Shown in pieces: positions 37,954 to 49,287 of a DNA stretch of 64,000 nucleotides. Made by a program: the position numbers and the translations under genes. The notes under the pieces were generated by a model. It had not been told where the DNA came from and searched no databases. It saw nothing but the letters and a program-made list of their open reading frames with translations. The stretch spans positions 354,626,302 through 354,690,301 of the forward strand of contig CM068374.1 in NCBI GenBank assembly GCA_034769895.1, in the 5' to 3' direction. The DNA comes from Magicicada septendecula. Taxonomy: Eukaryota; Arthropoda; Insecta; Hemiptera; Cicadidae. Numbering within the stretch: the first letter of the stretch is position 1; each line of letters starts with the position of its first letter.

Positions 37954-38357
37954 GAATGCTGGGTGCTAAAAAAACTAGATGAGCACAAACTATCCGTTTT
38001 TGAAAGGAGGGTACTCAGGAGAATCTATGGCCCTGTGAAGGAAAACGACATTTGAAGGCAACTGCATAATCGAGAGTTGTACGAAAGGTTTAAAGATCTT
38101 CCGATCGTGCAACTCACACAAATAGATTGTGTTGGGCTGGTCATGTGCAGAGAATGGCGGAGGATAGAATCCCAAAAAGAGTTATGAATTATTTGCCGAT
38201 GGGAAGGAGAAGGAAAGGAAGACCGTGTACAAGATGGCTGGACCAGGTTGGTAAGGAGGCAGTGAGGCTGGGTGCAGCAAACTGGTGGACATTGGCCGGG
38301 AGTAGAGACCAGTGGGGAAGATTTCTTTTGGAGGCCAGGGCCCGGACTGGGCTGTAG
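37954..38357 (+). pseudogene. LINE ORF2 C-terminal tail
   Basis: After the TAG, the tail reads in frame for about 100 bp (ECWVLKKLDEHKLSVFERR), meets a stop near 38055, then shifts to the frame 38127-38357. That piece has CWAGHVQRMAEDRIPKRV, GRRRKGRPCTRWLDQV and a last block ending EARARTGL. These are the standard C-terminal motifs of this LINE type. The stop at 38355 is 20-30 bp from the element end. Confidence 0.8.
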
Positions 38358-38649
38358 CGCCGAGGATGTATGTATGTATTTAAAGTTCTTAATTTTGATA
38401 AGTTAAGTATCCTGAAAAGAAGGTCACAATAATCCACTGTAGAAAGGTAGATGAAATATCTATAAATGAAAAGGGTAGTTGAAGGGAAGGGGGTAAATGT
38501 CTATAAATGAAAATTATAGTTGAAGAGGGAGTATGTTAAGTTTTTATATGTGTGCTTGGTTATCAGCAACAAAGAAGTAGTTCCTATGGAAATATTTCAT
38601 TTCACTTCGTCAAATTTTTCAGTTTATATTCAAATGATTTTAAGTATAA

Positions 38650-39536
38650 AGGTTCACCCACACTACGCCAGCATGGACCGGCACGGACCAGCACAGCAGC
38701 CACCGGCATGGACCTGCAACAGTACACCCTCACACACTTGTCCTGCACCGACCAGCTCCAACCTGCATCTTTCGTGTAGGTGGGAGTTGTCAGTCAAACT
38801 GAAATAGTAATTTTGTCTTCAGTTTAGTTTGTTTCAAATCATGGAGGAGTTGTGTAGCTCTGACGAGGAAGTACTCTTTGTTGCATCGTTGTTGTTGTTG
38901 TTGTTGTTGTGCGAAGAGGAGGACGAAGAGGACAGAACAAAGGCGACAAGGTTATGGATTCATTCTATTAACCAGAAGAGGCCGTTTCTTGGTGAGTTTC
39001 ATCACCTGTTTCCAGACCTGGAAGAGGATCCGAGAAAGTTCTTTCAGTATTTTTGGATGTCACAATTGAGATTCTACAAGCTCTTGGACATAATTCATTC
39101 TGACATACTCTGTCAAAGTATTAGTTTTTCTTCATCCATGTCTAGTACACAGTTTTAACGAAAGTAAACGTAGACAGCAGCTGCACAACATAACTCTCCT
39201 CATTACATAATACCGGGAAAACAAGAACCCGAGAACTGCCGAGACGTGGCGAACTGTAACAAAGATCGAGCAATCGGCTGAAAACTGCTCGTTGCTGCTG
39301 TCCCTGCCAGCCGCCTGTGCACACTACACCGTCACAGCACGAACATGCAACCGTCAATGCAGGTCGAGATTCTACCATAACCATCCCGACCTGCACTCCC
39401 GGTCACTGCTGGTTGCAGGTCTGTGCCGGTGCTGTTCTAATGTGCGCGCTTGTATTTGAAAACATGGAAACCTTCATGACCGGCAAATGCCGGTGCCTGC
39501 TGTGCTGGTCCATGCTGACGTAGTGTGCGTGGACGT
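38650..39536 (+). mobile_element. PIF/Harbinger transposon, internally deleted
   Basis: An 887-bp element with GC-rich inverted ends: AGGTTCACCCACACTACGCC at 38650 and, inverted, ACGTCCACGCACACTACGTC ending at 39536. It is flanked by TAA (38647-38649 and 39537-39539), the 3-bp duplication typical of Harbinger. The uninterrupted sequence is preserved in the neighbouring tandem unit near 39733. Confidence 0.9.
38841..39158 (+). pseudogene. Harbinger nuclease, N-terminal fragment
   Basis: The ATG at 38841 opens an acidic start (MEELCSSDEE, then a Leu run encoded by a GTT repeat and CEEEDEEDR). The typical Harbinger N-terminal block follows: RLWIHSINQKRPFLGEFHHL, FPDLEEDPRKFFQYFWMS and LRFYKLLDII. 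The frame stops at 39158 after about 106 residues. The catalytic DDE nuclease domain is absent, and the separate Myb-like partner gene is missing too. Non-autonomous remnant. Confidence 0.8.
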
Positions 39537-39772
39537 TAAATCTTAGAACATGGAAGTCATGTATAGTTCTCCATACCGATATTTTATATGTGTACTACAT
39601 TATCGGCAACAAAGAAGTAGTTTCTATGGAAATATTTCATTTCAATTTGTCAAACATAAAACTCGATTTACAAGGTGGGAGATATTTTTTTTAGAAATTA
39701 TCAAACCAAATTCAAGTAAATGATTTTAAATATAAATCTTGGAACATGAAAGTCATGTATGGTTCTCCATAC

Positions 39773-40441
39773 AAATTTTTTTTAATGTTTAGTTTTGTTT
39801 TTAACTGAAGACGGTTACTGACTGTTGTGTAGCCAAAATTTTGCTGTCTAATAAAAAAGCAGCGATGGAAAAAGTCCGTTTTACTAGTAGGACTTATGTC
39901 AATAAGCCATCACTGACGTCTTTTAAAGAAATTACAAGCAATTTAGTCCTAGCTTTCATGTTTAAGATATTATCACAGACATCTAAAGGCCTATTGTTTA
40001 ATACATTTCACAAATATAGATGACTGATAACAATAAGCAAGGAATGTTAGTATATATTAATTCTGTAAAATTATTATAGGTACTGAGTTTACAGTTTCAA
40101 TAAAATTCCTCATAACATGGTCCCCCACAAAGACTTCTATGCTTTTCTTAAAATTCAGAGTTCTATTTTTGGCCCTTAGTGTCCCTAAAATTAAAAAATT
40201 TTTTACAGAAAACCCTACATTCTGCTGAATTTTTACAATTTTTTATTCCTTTTTTGTGCCCTGGTGTCCTAAAAAGTTGAAATTTCCTAATCTGTATACT
40301 ACATAGAGATTTTGGTTAAAATCCATTTAATCTGATAATTCTTTCATAATTTTGACCCCCTCACATCTTTGACCTCCAGCTTCCTATTTAAGAGGAGATC
40401 AATCTAAAAAAAAACAAGGTTCTGTATGGTAAAAGTATGAA
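39773..40441. other. Interval without genes; half fold-back module at its start
   Basis: About 39795-39900 is homologous to the reverse complement of 35235-35345. It has CTGAAGA (39805-39811) and a GGTTAC/GTAGCC stem, with the GAAA changed to AAAA. The rest (39900-40441) is AT-rich without features. Confidence 0.6.
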
Positions 40442-40451
40442 TATGCATGCT

Positions 40452-40708
40452 CTCCTGGTGGTCTAGTGGATGACGTGGGTGATTGATTCGCTTGTGGTAC
40501 CGGGATCAATTCATAGCAGAGGCTCTGTATGTCGTGCACTCAGCGTTGTGAGGAGAACTGAGTAGCCGACTGAGATAACAGCGGCACCTCCTGACTGCGG
40601 ATACCGCAACTAAGCGGCTGGCGGCACGTTGTACTAGCCATGCAATTGCCACACTAAACAAAAAAGCCGTGCAGTGTGCCTTGGTCCTTAACGGACTGTT
40701 GAGAAAAG
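40452..40708 (+). mobile_element. tRNA-Glu-derived SINE
   Basis: The head CTCCTGGTGGTCTAGTGGAT resembles the 5' half of tRNA-Glu, including an A-box-like TGGTCTAGTGG. A weaker B-box-like GGGATCAATTC follows at about 40500. An unrelated body of about 190 bp comes next. TATGCATGCT flanks the insert on both sides (40442-40451 and 40709-40718), as expected from LINE-driven retroposition. The tRNA part could not fold into an intact cloverleaf, so this is not a tRNA gene. Confidence 0.8.
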
Positions 40709-40788
40709 TATGCATGCTAAGTTGTATGACAATCCATCATTCAAAAGTTTTCCTGTGATATACACCAAAGAGACAGGCAAATGCTAAA

Positions 40789-41079
40789 TGGAATATTGTT
40801 CTAAGGCTTTCACAGCCGGTGTCAGTTATATTAGAAGTATTTACCAGGCTGTTTGGCCGTGGTCCAGGGTTTACACACAAACCAAACGTTTCAGCAGCAC
40901 CACTGGCTGCCATCTTCAGTGGAATTCGAGTCTACCTCAACACAGGGTGTCAAACGTCAGGCCCACAGTACTGTGGTGAAGGCTCCACTGAAGATGGCAG
41001 CCAGTGGTGCTGCTGAAACATTTGGTTTGTTTGTAAACCCTGGACTACGACCAAACAGACCGGTAAATACTTCTAATAT
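40789..41079. mobile_element. Fold-back element with GGCTTTCAC head and hammerhead-like arms
   Basis: The 10-bp duplication AAATGCTAAA flanks the element (40779-40788, 41080-41089). The head GGCTTTCACAGCCGGTGTC is at 40805-40823. Two 98-bp arms (40826-40923 and 40984-41081) pair in exact register around a 60-nt loop. The right arm reads CTGAAGA (40988-40994), stem GGCAGC/GCTGCT, GAAAC (41015-41019), then ATTTGG. The left arm carries the mirror copy, with GAAACGTTTGG on the minus strand. No protein coding. Confidence 0.85.
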
Positions 41080-41104
41080 AAATGCTAAACGGTTACATTA
41101 AGAC

Positions 41105-44100
41105 CAGCGGTGCACAACCCGCGGCCCGCAGGCCGCATGCGGCCCTCAACCTCACTTTATGCGGCCTGGAGGAAAAAATATTATAAGTCCACATGTTTTA
41201 AATTGTGTATGGAAATTTACCCAGATTTGTTGGTTTGATTGGGAATTAGGTTGACCAAGGTCAGGTGGTGGTGGTAGTGGGGGACACTCACTGTCTGTGC
41301 ATGCACGAACTATGCTGGCAGCTGGCAGTAGGTAGCAGCAATTCTCGTAGCGTGTAGCGTTAATTCAGTTCTTCAGTTTCAGTAGAGACCGATCTGTATT
41401 TGGCATTCGTGTGTTTTTAAGTGATTTCTTTTTTGCAACATTTCATGATCATGTCTGTGAAAAAGCGTAAAGTGACTGACGAGTGCTGTGTGTTTCAAGA
41501 GGCATGGAGCGAGAGGTATTTTTTTTTATAGAGTATAACGGTAAAGCAACATGCCTAATTTGCAAAGAAACCGTGGGTGTAATGAAAGAGTACAATGCGA
41601 AGAGACATTACGATACAAAACATGCTGGCAAATACAAAGAGTGGACAGGACAATTGCGAAAGGATAAGGTAAAAGAATTCCAACATAAACTAACAAGTCA
41701 ACAAAATCTTTTCCAGAAAGTGACTGATGACTCAGAAATTGCAGGTAAAGCAAGTTTTGTTGTATCTAAAATTTTAGTTAAAAAAATGAAGCCATACAAA
41801 ATGGAGAGCTAGTTAAAGAATGTCTGGAAGAAGTAGCAAATATAGCTTTCCCGGAGAAAAAAAGTATTATTTCAAAAATTAGCCTTATTCGTATGACAGT
41901 ATCCAGAAGAGCAGAAGAAATGGCATCAGAAATTGAAAAAACATTGAAGGAAAACATATTAGAATTTAAGTTTTTTTCATTGGCCATGGATGAAAGCACA
42001 GACGTCACTGACACAGCACAACTTTCAATTTTCATCCGTGGTATTAATGAAGATTTTCACATAACAGAAGAATTAATGGCGTTAGTTCCTATGAAAGATA
42101 CAACCAAAGGTTCAGATATTTATTTTGAGGTGAAAAACATTTGGAAAAGTACAATTTAGAGCTAAAACTATTATATGGCATTTCAACAGATGGTACGCCA
42201 GCCATGGTGGGAAAGAAACAAGGAGTAGTGAACTATTTACCAACAGATTGTAAAAACATGGGCAATGATATAGTCACATTCCACTGCATTTTACACCAAG
42301 GGAACCTTTGTGCACAAACTATTCATATGGAGCATGTGATGAAAGCAGTGATCAAAGTAATAAATTTTCTTCATTCCAGAGGACTCACTCATCGCCAATT
42401 CCGAGAATTCCTATTACAATTAGACACCCAGTACGACAATGTTCTTTATTTTACACAAGTTCGTTGGCTTAGTGCAGGAACAATGCTGAAATGAGTGTAT
42501 GACCTGCGTAAAGAGATAATTATCTTTTTGAAAAGCCGTGATGAGAATCTGGTAGCAGACTTTGAGAACAATGAATGGGTATGCGATTTATCTTTCTTAG
42601 TTGACATAACCCAACATCTTAATGAGCTAAATACAAAACTTCAAGGAAAAAATAGCATGATACACAATCTGTTTTACTTAATAAAATCGTTTGAGGTTAA
42701 ACTGATTGTATGGCAGTCACAGCTGACGTCTGGGCTACTGACACATTTTTCTATAATGAACAGTTTTGCAGCAAGTTCTGAACAACCCATTAACTTCACT
42801 AAATATCCCTCACCTATAGAGAATCTTCAAAATGAGTTTAAACGTCGATTTCAAGATATGAGAAAATTTGAGAAATGTTTGATATGTTTGCTCTACCATT
42901 CACTACTGACGTTGAGATAATGCCCATTGATTTCCAGATGGAGCTAATTGATCTTCAATCGAACTCTGAATTGAAACCAAATTTTCTGAGGTTTCTCTAC
43001 TGGATTTTTATAAAAATTACTTACCCGAGGAAATGAAAGCATTGAACAATCATGCTCTAAAAACGGCAACATTATTTGGAAGTACCTACTTATGCGAGCA
43101 GTCTTTTTCTTTGATGAAACAGATCAAATCAAGAGGTCGTTCCTGTCTGAGTGATGAACATTTGGAGGGAAACTTGCGAATTGATGTGTCCAACATTGAA
43201 CCCGATATAGACAGACTAGTGAAAAACAAACAGTGGCAAGTCTCTCATTAGGCTCTAAATTAGTTTCCTCTTTAACAAATAATAGTTTTGTGCTTTCTTT
43301 CAAATTAATAAGTTTATTGCAATTGTGTGTCTTTTAAAAGTAAACTAAAAAAAGTAAAACTGATTTTTTAAAATTACGTGTTTTTTAAAAGACTGTTTTA
43401 AAAGTGTTTCTTTACAAATTAAAATTTCGATTTTGGAAATTTGTGACGGTACATAGGACCATATAAGGATTTGGCGGTACAGAAAAAATAATTTTATTGT
43501 GTTTTCATGTGTTAAAAATGGTTAGGTTAACTTTTCCCAATATTTTACATACAACGCAGTTCGCCAGAGTAGCTTGACTTCAAGGTCATGGGCGTACGTG
43601 ACTTTCAACACATATTTGGACCAAGCAGGCCTCAAACAATGTTAAAAAACGTCATAACCAATATGAAATCGCAACAACGAAGGCGTAAGACAATGCCGTC
43701 ATCCGTTTTAAACAAAAGAATGATGACGGAATAACCCCTTCCACAAGGGTAAATTGCACAAATATGTCTGCCCAGTCTGCAACATACCATCAGAGCGTTA
43801 GCACGCTAAAATATTCGCTGGCGAAGTTTTGCCAGGAAAAGTGTTTTTGAACAGTTAAAATGTGATTAACAGGTAATCAGTACCTGATAATGTAACCAGC
43901 AACATACAATGTAGAGATAAATTCAGTGCAACGAAAGGACAGACCAAACAGTAAAGTTCGCCGACCACCTGGCTTGAGATGGAGAACGTCTGAGTGGAAT
44001 CTACAACTACCAACTCAGGAAAGTTTCAAATCATATAACCATTATTCAAATTGAGCTCAAAATTCTAATTAAAATACAAAAAAAAAAGAATGTACCAATA

Positions 44101-44900
44101 ATTAATATATGGGGAAAGAGTGTGTGTGCGCGTGCGAGAGAAGGCCGGCATTTATAAGTAAATGAGGCGTTGGTTTATGTTTTTAAGAAATTTAGTAAAT
44201 CAACTCAAAATTAACTGCAGTCTATTTGAAATGTTTTTGTAGCAAATTAAGTACAAAATTAAATAATGAAAATTAATGAATAATTATTGGGCGGAAGTAC
44301 GTAGCCGCCATCTTGTTTTGGGAGTATAAAACTCTATTTTGTTTTCTGAATATTAATAATTGCAATTCTGAATTAAACCACAAGTTTTTGTTTAACCAAA
44401 TGCTGTTGACTTATTATTTCAAAAAATCCCAAACTGTTTCTGTTTCTCGCTTAATAAAGAACTCTGGACCCTTAGTGAGAAAAGTAGTGTGGCAGCCACG
44501 CCACGTGTACATACCGGATGTGTTGTGAATCGGTAAGTACAATAAAAATAAAATTATTATTATTATTAGTAGTGAAAAGTAAAAAGGTAGATGAAAGTAA
44601 CAATCTGATGGCTGTATTATTTTTGTGACCTCAAACATTTTTTCAGGTGAGTTTTTAATTATTCAATAGAGCTAGTTTAAATGTAGCTGTGTTAAGTTTA
44701 CTTACTTACTTATGAGACATGTTAGAAAACGCTCTTCAATTAGAAGCATTATCTTTCACGGAAATGCTACTGGAAATATTAGTATAAGGGGAAAGGTTAG
44801 GTAGGTGGTTGGCGAAATAGAGGGAAGTCGCCTTGTGGCCCGCCATGATGATTTAAAAGTTTTTAGTGGCCCTTGGATGTTGAAAGGTTGTGCACTACTG
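41105..44900 (+). mobile_element. hAT transposon, complete ends, decayed transposase
   Basis: The ends CAGCGGTGCACAACC (41105) and, inverted, CAGTAGTGCACAACC (ending 44900) are hAT termini. ATTAAGAC (41097-41104) and GTTAAGAC (44901-44908) form the 8-bp duplication with one change. The total length of 3796 bp includes about 1.6 kb of non-coding sequence after the transposase (43252-44900), in which nothing else was recognised. Confidence 0.9.
41451..43251 (+). pseudogene. hAT transposase (GTF2IRD2/ZBED-like type), inactivated
   Basis: The likely start is the ATG at 41451 (MSVKKRKV). A one-base change in an eight-T run near 41518 shifts the frame into the piece that carries the BED-like zinc finger CLICKE and then HYDTKHAG. 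After a stop at 41810, catalytic pieces follow: SLAMDESTDVTDTAQL (first Asp, near 41980-42010), GISTDGTPAMVG (second Asp, near 42180-42210) and HCILHQGNLCAQ. A TGA at 42492-42494 stands where relatives have Arg before VYDLRKEI. The frame 42495-42920 continues the core. 43033-43251 holds the C-terminal dimerisation block (LFGSTYLCEQSFSLMKQIKS). Several stops and shifts: dead. Confidence 0.85.
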
Positions 44901-44908
44901 GTTAAGAC

Positions 44909-46479
44909 TGACAACTTGCTTTTTTCTTTCAGTGACTTTATGCTCGCTTCTATTCCTACATCTTTATCATCAAGCATATTACAGTGGTATGTGGAACTCT
45001 TGCTTCCTTTCATTTTCCTTTGACAGAGATGAGCTCCAAATTTACTACTTAATGTTTCTGCAGCATATTTCACTGTAATCTGTAGAATGTCACCATACAA
45101 AGATATCTATTCTATGTTACAAACTCAAGGTTTTCTTCTTTCTCAATACGGTTGTTTATCCCCTTCAACACAACAGTAAAGGCAATGGACACATGGACAC
45201 AGTTATGTACACATACAGTATGGAGACTACATAATACAGATAATACGGTTATGCACTTTATATAAGCAGCATTACTACTTATTTCAAAGTGAAGGAATTC
45301 AAATCAAATGTATGAAAAACTGTGCTGGTACAAAGACTCATTCATTGCCACTGTTCTTATATTTTAAAAGTCTTCCGTACCAGCTAGTCATAATATTCTC
45401 TATGACGGTTCCTTTCTGCACCTTGACGATTGTCATATGGTTCTGGTTCCAGTTCCCTCACCCTTGCATTATACACAAAATGCCAAGTCTGCTCCACCAC
45501 ACAAGTTGAAGAGGAAAGCCTTAACAGGTACTTATCCAAAGTGTAAGGACAGGATGCTTGTGCCAGTTATAATGCTGAAACGTCTGAAACCTTGCATGTG
45601 AATACATGTGATGTACTGATGGTAAATTGTCTAATTAAAATATGTTTTCATTTTGAAATGTCCTAGATGCTACAGCATATTTGCATATGAGAAGAACAGG
45701 CAATCACAACTACGTTCACCAAGGGAGAGGACTGATAATTAACATCACTGGTGATAACATCCCTTTCTACAGAAATGAGATACTTCTCAAAGACTGTTTT
45801 ATAATAACTCTATCCAGTAAAGAATCATTCTAGATGGCTATATGATTAAACTTCAAACAATATGAAATACTATCACCGTTAATTACATTAAATTCATTAC
45901 AATGATTGTATTCTGTCTCTGTTTATATCAAATTAAGTCAACAATTACAAATATTAAAATTAACGATAAATGAATTATGAATTTCTGCTTGGCAACTAAC
46001 CAAGAAATCTCATGTTTAAGTTTTAGATAGCACTAAAAAAATCAAGGTGAATTTTTCAGTTCCCATGTTAATTCAGTTTGATAAATCGAAGACCTATGGC
46101 AACGCCTATAGTAACAATAGTTAGCTAAAGCAGTGTACCATCCTTGTACTCTACATGGCTCAAAATGGCAACCTACACTACTTCTCCTAAGCCATTTTAG
46201 TTGTTTAAAAGGGAATCTATTATTTAAGTTATGAATTTAATTATTTATTAAATATAATATTCTGTTAATTTATATAAATTATTATAAAGTTAAAACTTTA
46301 TTTAGTAACTGTCTTTGTCTGGCCTGATTGTTTTTCTTCACCCCCCCCCCCGCAGAAGGAGAGCAGCTGTGCAAGCCCCTCTTCTGCTCATGTGCTGCAT
46401 CCCGAGCTTCAATAGAGCTCCTGCTGCAGGGACCACAGATGTACTGGATTAAAGGGTGTGGCCTGGTACCGGCCGTGGG
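44909..46479. other. Gene-free interval
   Basis: No supported coding sequence. 45545-45610 shares a short module with 35080-35150. A run of C (46340-46351) lies just beyond the 3' end of the Jockey LINE that follows on the minus strand. Confidence 0.5.
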
Positions 46480-49180
46480 TTTACAATTAGTTAGCTAATT
46501 GAGGGTAAGTGTACGCCGAGGTCGGGTCCAAGACACCTGGCATAGATGGGTTGCAACCAAGGGCACTAATAAGGTGATTACCCTGGAAGCAGGCGGTGTG
46601 GCGATAGAATTTATGGGACAGTGTGCATATAGTGGCATCCAGGGAACAAACACATAGGGATTCACGGATGATTTGATTTAATGTCAGGTAATGGGCTTTG
46701 CATGCCCAGCACAATCCTCAGTCCAGGAGAGACTGAAGCTTTCGCTTATGGTCTTGGCCATGTAGCCCCATACGGGAATTGCGTAGGTTACCATCAGCAC
46801 CACACAGGTGGTGACGATAAGCTTCCCTAGGCGGCGGGTCATAGATTTTCTGCAAAGCAGAGGGTGGAGTTTATACAGACGATGGGCGGTCTTGCGGGCT
46901 ACTTGCTCGGAGTGTGTCCGCCAGGTTAGACGACGATCTGGGTGGAACCCAAGGTAATTAACTTCTCGAGACCAAGGCAGAGGATGTCACCTACGTACAG
47001 TCTGTCTGGGAGCCTTCTGCGTCTGGAGAAGACTACGGCTGTGCTCTTGCCTGTGTTGATGGCAACCTTCCAGTACTCGTCAAGCTGGTCCTGGAGGCAC
47101 ATAACTGCCATTTCGGCTCGACGATCGATGGCATACACCACCGTGTCATCAGCGAACATGGGCATTCTGGTTCTTGGCAACTTAAGCACGTTCCCGTTAA
47201 TGTACAGACACAAAAGCAGGGGGCCCAAGATGCTTCCCTGAGGTACACCAGCCATAATACCCCTTTCTGAAGAAAGGGTGTTATCTACTGTCATGCAGAA
47301 GGTTCTGTTCCAAAGAAAGCTAGCAATCAGATGAGTGTAGCAATCCGAAAGCAGCATCTCCACGAGTTTGTACAGTACGCCTGGATGCCAAACATGATTG
47401 AACGCCTTCTCGACATCAAGAAAAACGCCAATGGTCTGCTCTCGCGGGCAACAGGCCTCGGCCATTGTCTCCATGAAACACATCGACTAATGTGTTGAGG
47501 AGTGCCCGACTCGAAAAACGAATTTCTCGGGGACCAGAATGTCAAAACATTTTAGGTGATCAGATAGCCACCACTGGACCAGTCGTTCGAAGGCCTTTGA
47601 CATGGATGACAGCAGGCTGATAGGCCAGAGGTTCTCGGCGAACTTGGGGTCTTTACTCGGCTTCAGGATCATTGTAACCATCACTGTACACCACTTCAAA
47701 AGAAAGTAGGCGAACTGTAAGCAGGCATTGAACAAGTCGACCAGAAAGCGAAACCCCCAGTCTAGAAGTGTCTGTACAGCGGTGTTAGTTACACCGTCCG
47801 ATCCAGGGCTCTTCTGGCCTCAACACACTAAAAGCCTGTCCATAACCTCCTCCACTGAAGTAAGTTTGGGTTCGGAGGTAATCGGATTCCCGAGGTAAGC
47901 CTCAACCTCGTCTTCTATCTCCTCATCAGAGTCTGGATCCCTGGACAGGTTAGGAGCAAACTGAAGCTCCAAGCACCCGGCCAGGAACTCAGATTTCTCA
48001 TCTGGCTTCCCAAGTCCGCTTATGGCCGGGAGGGGAGTACAGCACCTCTTCCCGGTCAATACGGAAGGAATCCTGTAAATGGAGCCTTCCTCCAGTGAAT
48101 TGTCTGCCATTTGGGCAAACCGCGAACTCCCAGCAGCTTCGTCAGAAGGCCTGCAAGTTAAGACATAACTTGCCCGCCGCCCAACTTTGTCGACCTGATC
48201 TCACGTCCACTGCCACTGTCTCCGAAGTCTGTTCTTCTCCAGAGCAAGAAGACGGATTTCTTCAGGGATCCGGTAGAAATCAGATGTGAGATTTGGCTTC
48301 ATCCGTGAGCACACCCCGACATAAGAGACCACGGCATCATCGAACAAGGCAACTGCCTCGTTGATGTGCTGGATGGTATCGAGCAGAACCTCCTCCGGAA
48401 GCCTTCGACACAAGGCATGTCTGAAGTGGTCCCACTCGACCACTCGTCATGTTCCTCTTCGGGTTGTATGTCGGGTAGCCACATGAACCTCTATGGGACA
48501 ATGATCAGAGGACAGCTCCATTAACACGGACACCTCAATCTGGGTGGCAATTCCCTTGACAACAGAAATGTCCAAGTACGTCAGGTTAGGTGCCTCGACG
48601 GCGGGGGTAGTAAGTCAGTTGTCCAGGTCCGTAGGCACAAAGATGGAGGTCGTGGAGGTACCTGCTTAGCGCCCTCCCCGATTGTGTAGTCAAACAACTA
48701 CCCTATTCAGCATGTTTGCTGTTCAGGTCGCCCGCAAGGATTACCTTCTATGCACTCCGAAAAGAGTGTGGACAGGTCGGAGTCTAGAACTGGTGTTTGT
48801 GGTGGTTTATAAGTCGAAACCATGAGGACACCCTCGAGAACTCCTGGGAGTTCTACGGCAGTGGCCTCGATATTTTGGCGACGAGGCATAACCACGCGGT
48901 GATGTGTGACGAATTCTTCACCGCTATGGCTGTGTCTCCCTTCGCGTTCTGCCCAGGTCTATCGTCCCTGTAGAACGCACAATTGGGCAACCTCATATTG
49001 TCATGGGCCCGAAGAAAGGTCTCAGACATGAGAAGTACATCAGGCTTGTGACAGGCTGCAGGTGTTCCATGCTATGATGGTTAAGTCACACTGTAGGAAA
49101 GTTATCCTACTAGCATGGAACATTTAAAGAAGACCTACTGTGACTACAGCTTCCACGAGGAGAAATCTCTCGGTCGGGGT
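46480..49180 (-). pseudogene. Jockey-type endonuclease-reverse transcriptase, multiply broken
   Basis: Endonuclease remnants lie at about 49080-48480, for example ATAVELPGVLEGVLMVSTYKPP (frame 48895-48707). The linker and RT entry are at 48443-47820. The RT fingers are in 47735-47487 (MILKPSKDPKFAENLWPISL, then SMSKAFERLV). The best frame, 47483-46926, holds GVFLDVEKAFNHVWH, MAGVPQGSILGPLL and MPMFADDTVVYA, the catalytic motifs of Jockey-like RTs. The thumb and C-terminal region continue to about 46500 with stops (RLTWRTHSEQVARKTAHRLY, then VTYAIPVWGY). Frameshifts near 47485 and 47740 and stops before 46926 inactivate it. Confidence 0.85.
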
Positions 49181-49287
49181 CACCATATGAAGACAATCCC
49201 GAATGGTCTTGAGATATGGGCACTTCAAAGAGGTCAAATTCCTCGAGGAAGGATGTAACCTCGGCGATTGCTGATGGTGATGTGGAT
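46480..49287 (-). mobile_element. Jockey-clade LINE, minus strand, interrupted by a hAT
   Basis: On the minus strand, from 49287 down to about 46480, the order is ORF1-like tail, endonuclease, RT and thumb/C-terminal region, all GC-richer than the surroundings. At 49287 the LINE is cut by the hAT at 49288-59419. GTGGAT recurs on the far side (59420 region), so the LINE's 5' part probably continues there. Confidence 0.75.

Larger units (their letters stand above)
35627..38385 (+). mobile_element. Non-LTR retrotransposon (LINE), 5'-truncated, endonuclease + RT
   Basis: Coding order along the plus strand is the C-terminal half of an apurinic-type endonuclease, RT, then a C-terminal tail. The element ends in GCGCCGAGGATGTATGTATG just after the stop at 38355-38357. 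The 5' part of the endonuclease is missing, as is usual for LINEs. The clade was not determined. The tail resembles that of the stub at 18620-18772. Confidence 0.85.
38540..39772 (+). repeat. Tandem duplication of a ~190-bp unit, first unit split by a Harbinger insertion
   Basis: Unit 1 is 38540-38649 joined to 39537-39580. Unit 2 is about 39582-39772. Shared blocks include GGCAACAAAGAAGTAGT, ATGGAAATATTTCATTTCA and GAACATG(A/G)AAGTCATGTAT. Unit 2 has the uninterrupted form of the insertion site (39733-39735, TAA). Confidence 0.8.

Noticed and set aside
40452..40520. tRNA gene
   Set aside because: The A box is good, but B box and stems are degraded and flanking duplications mark it as a SINE head.
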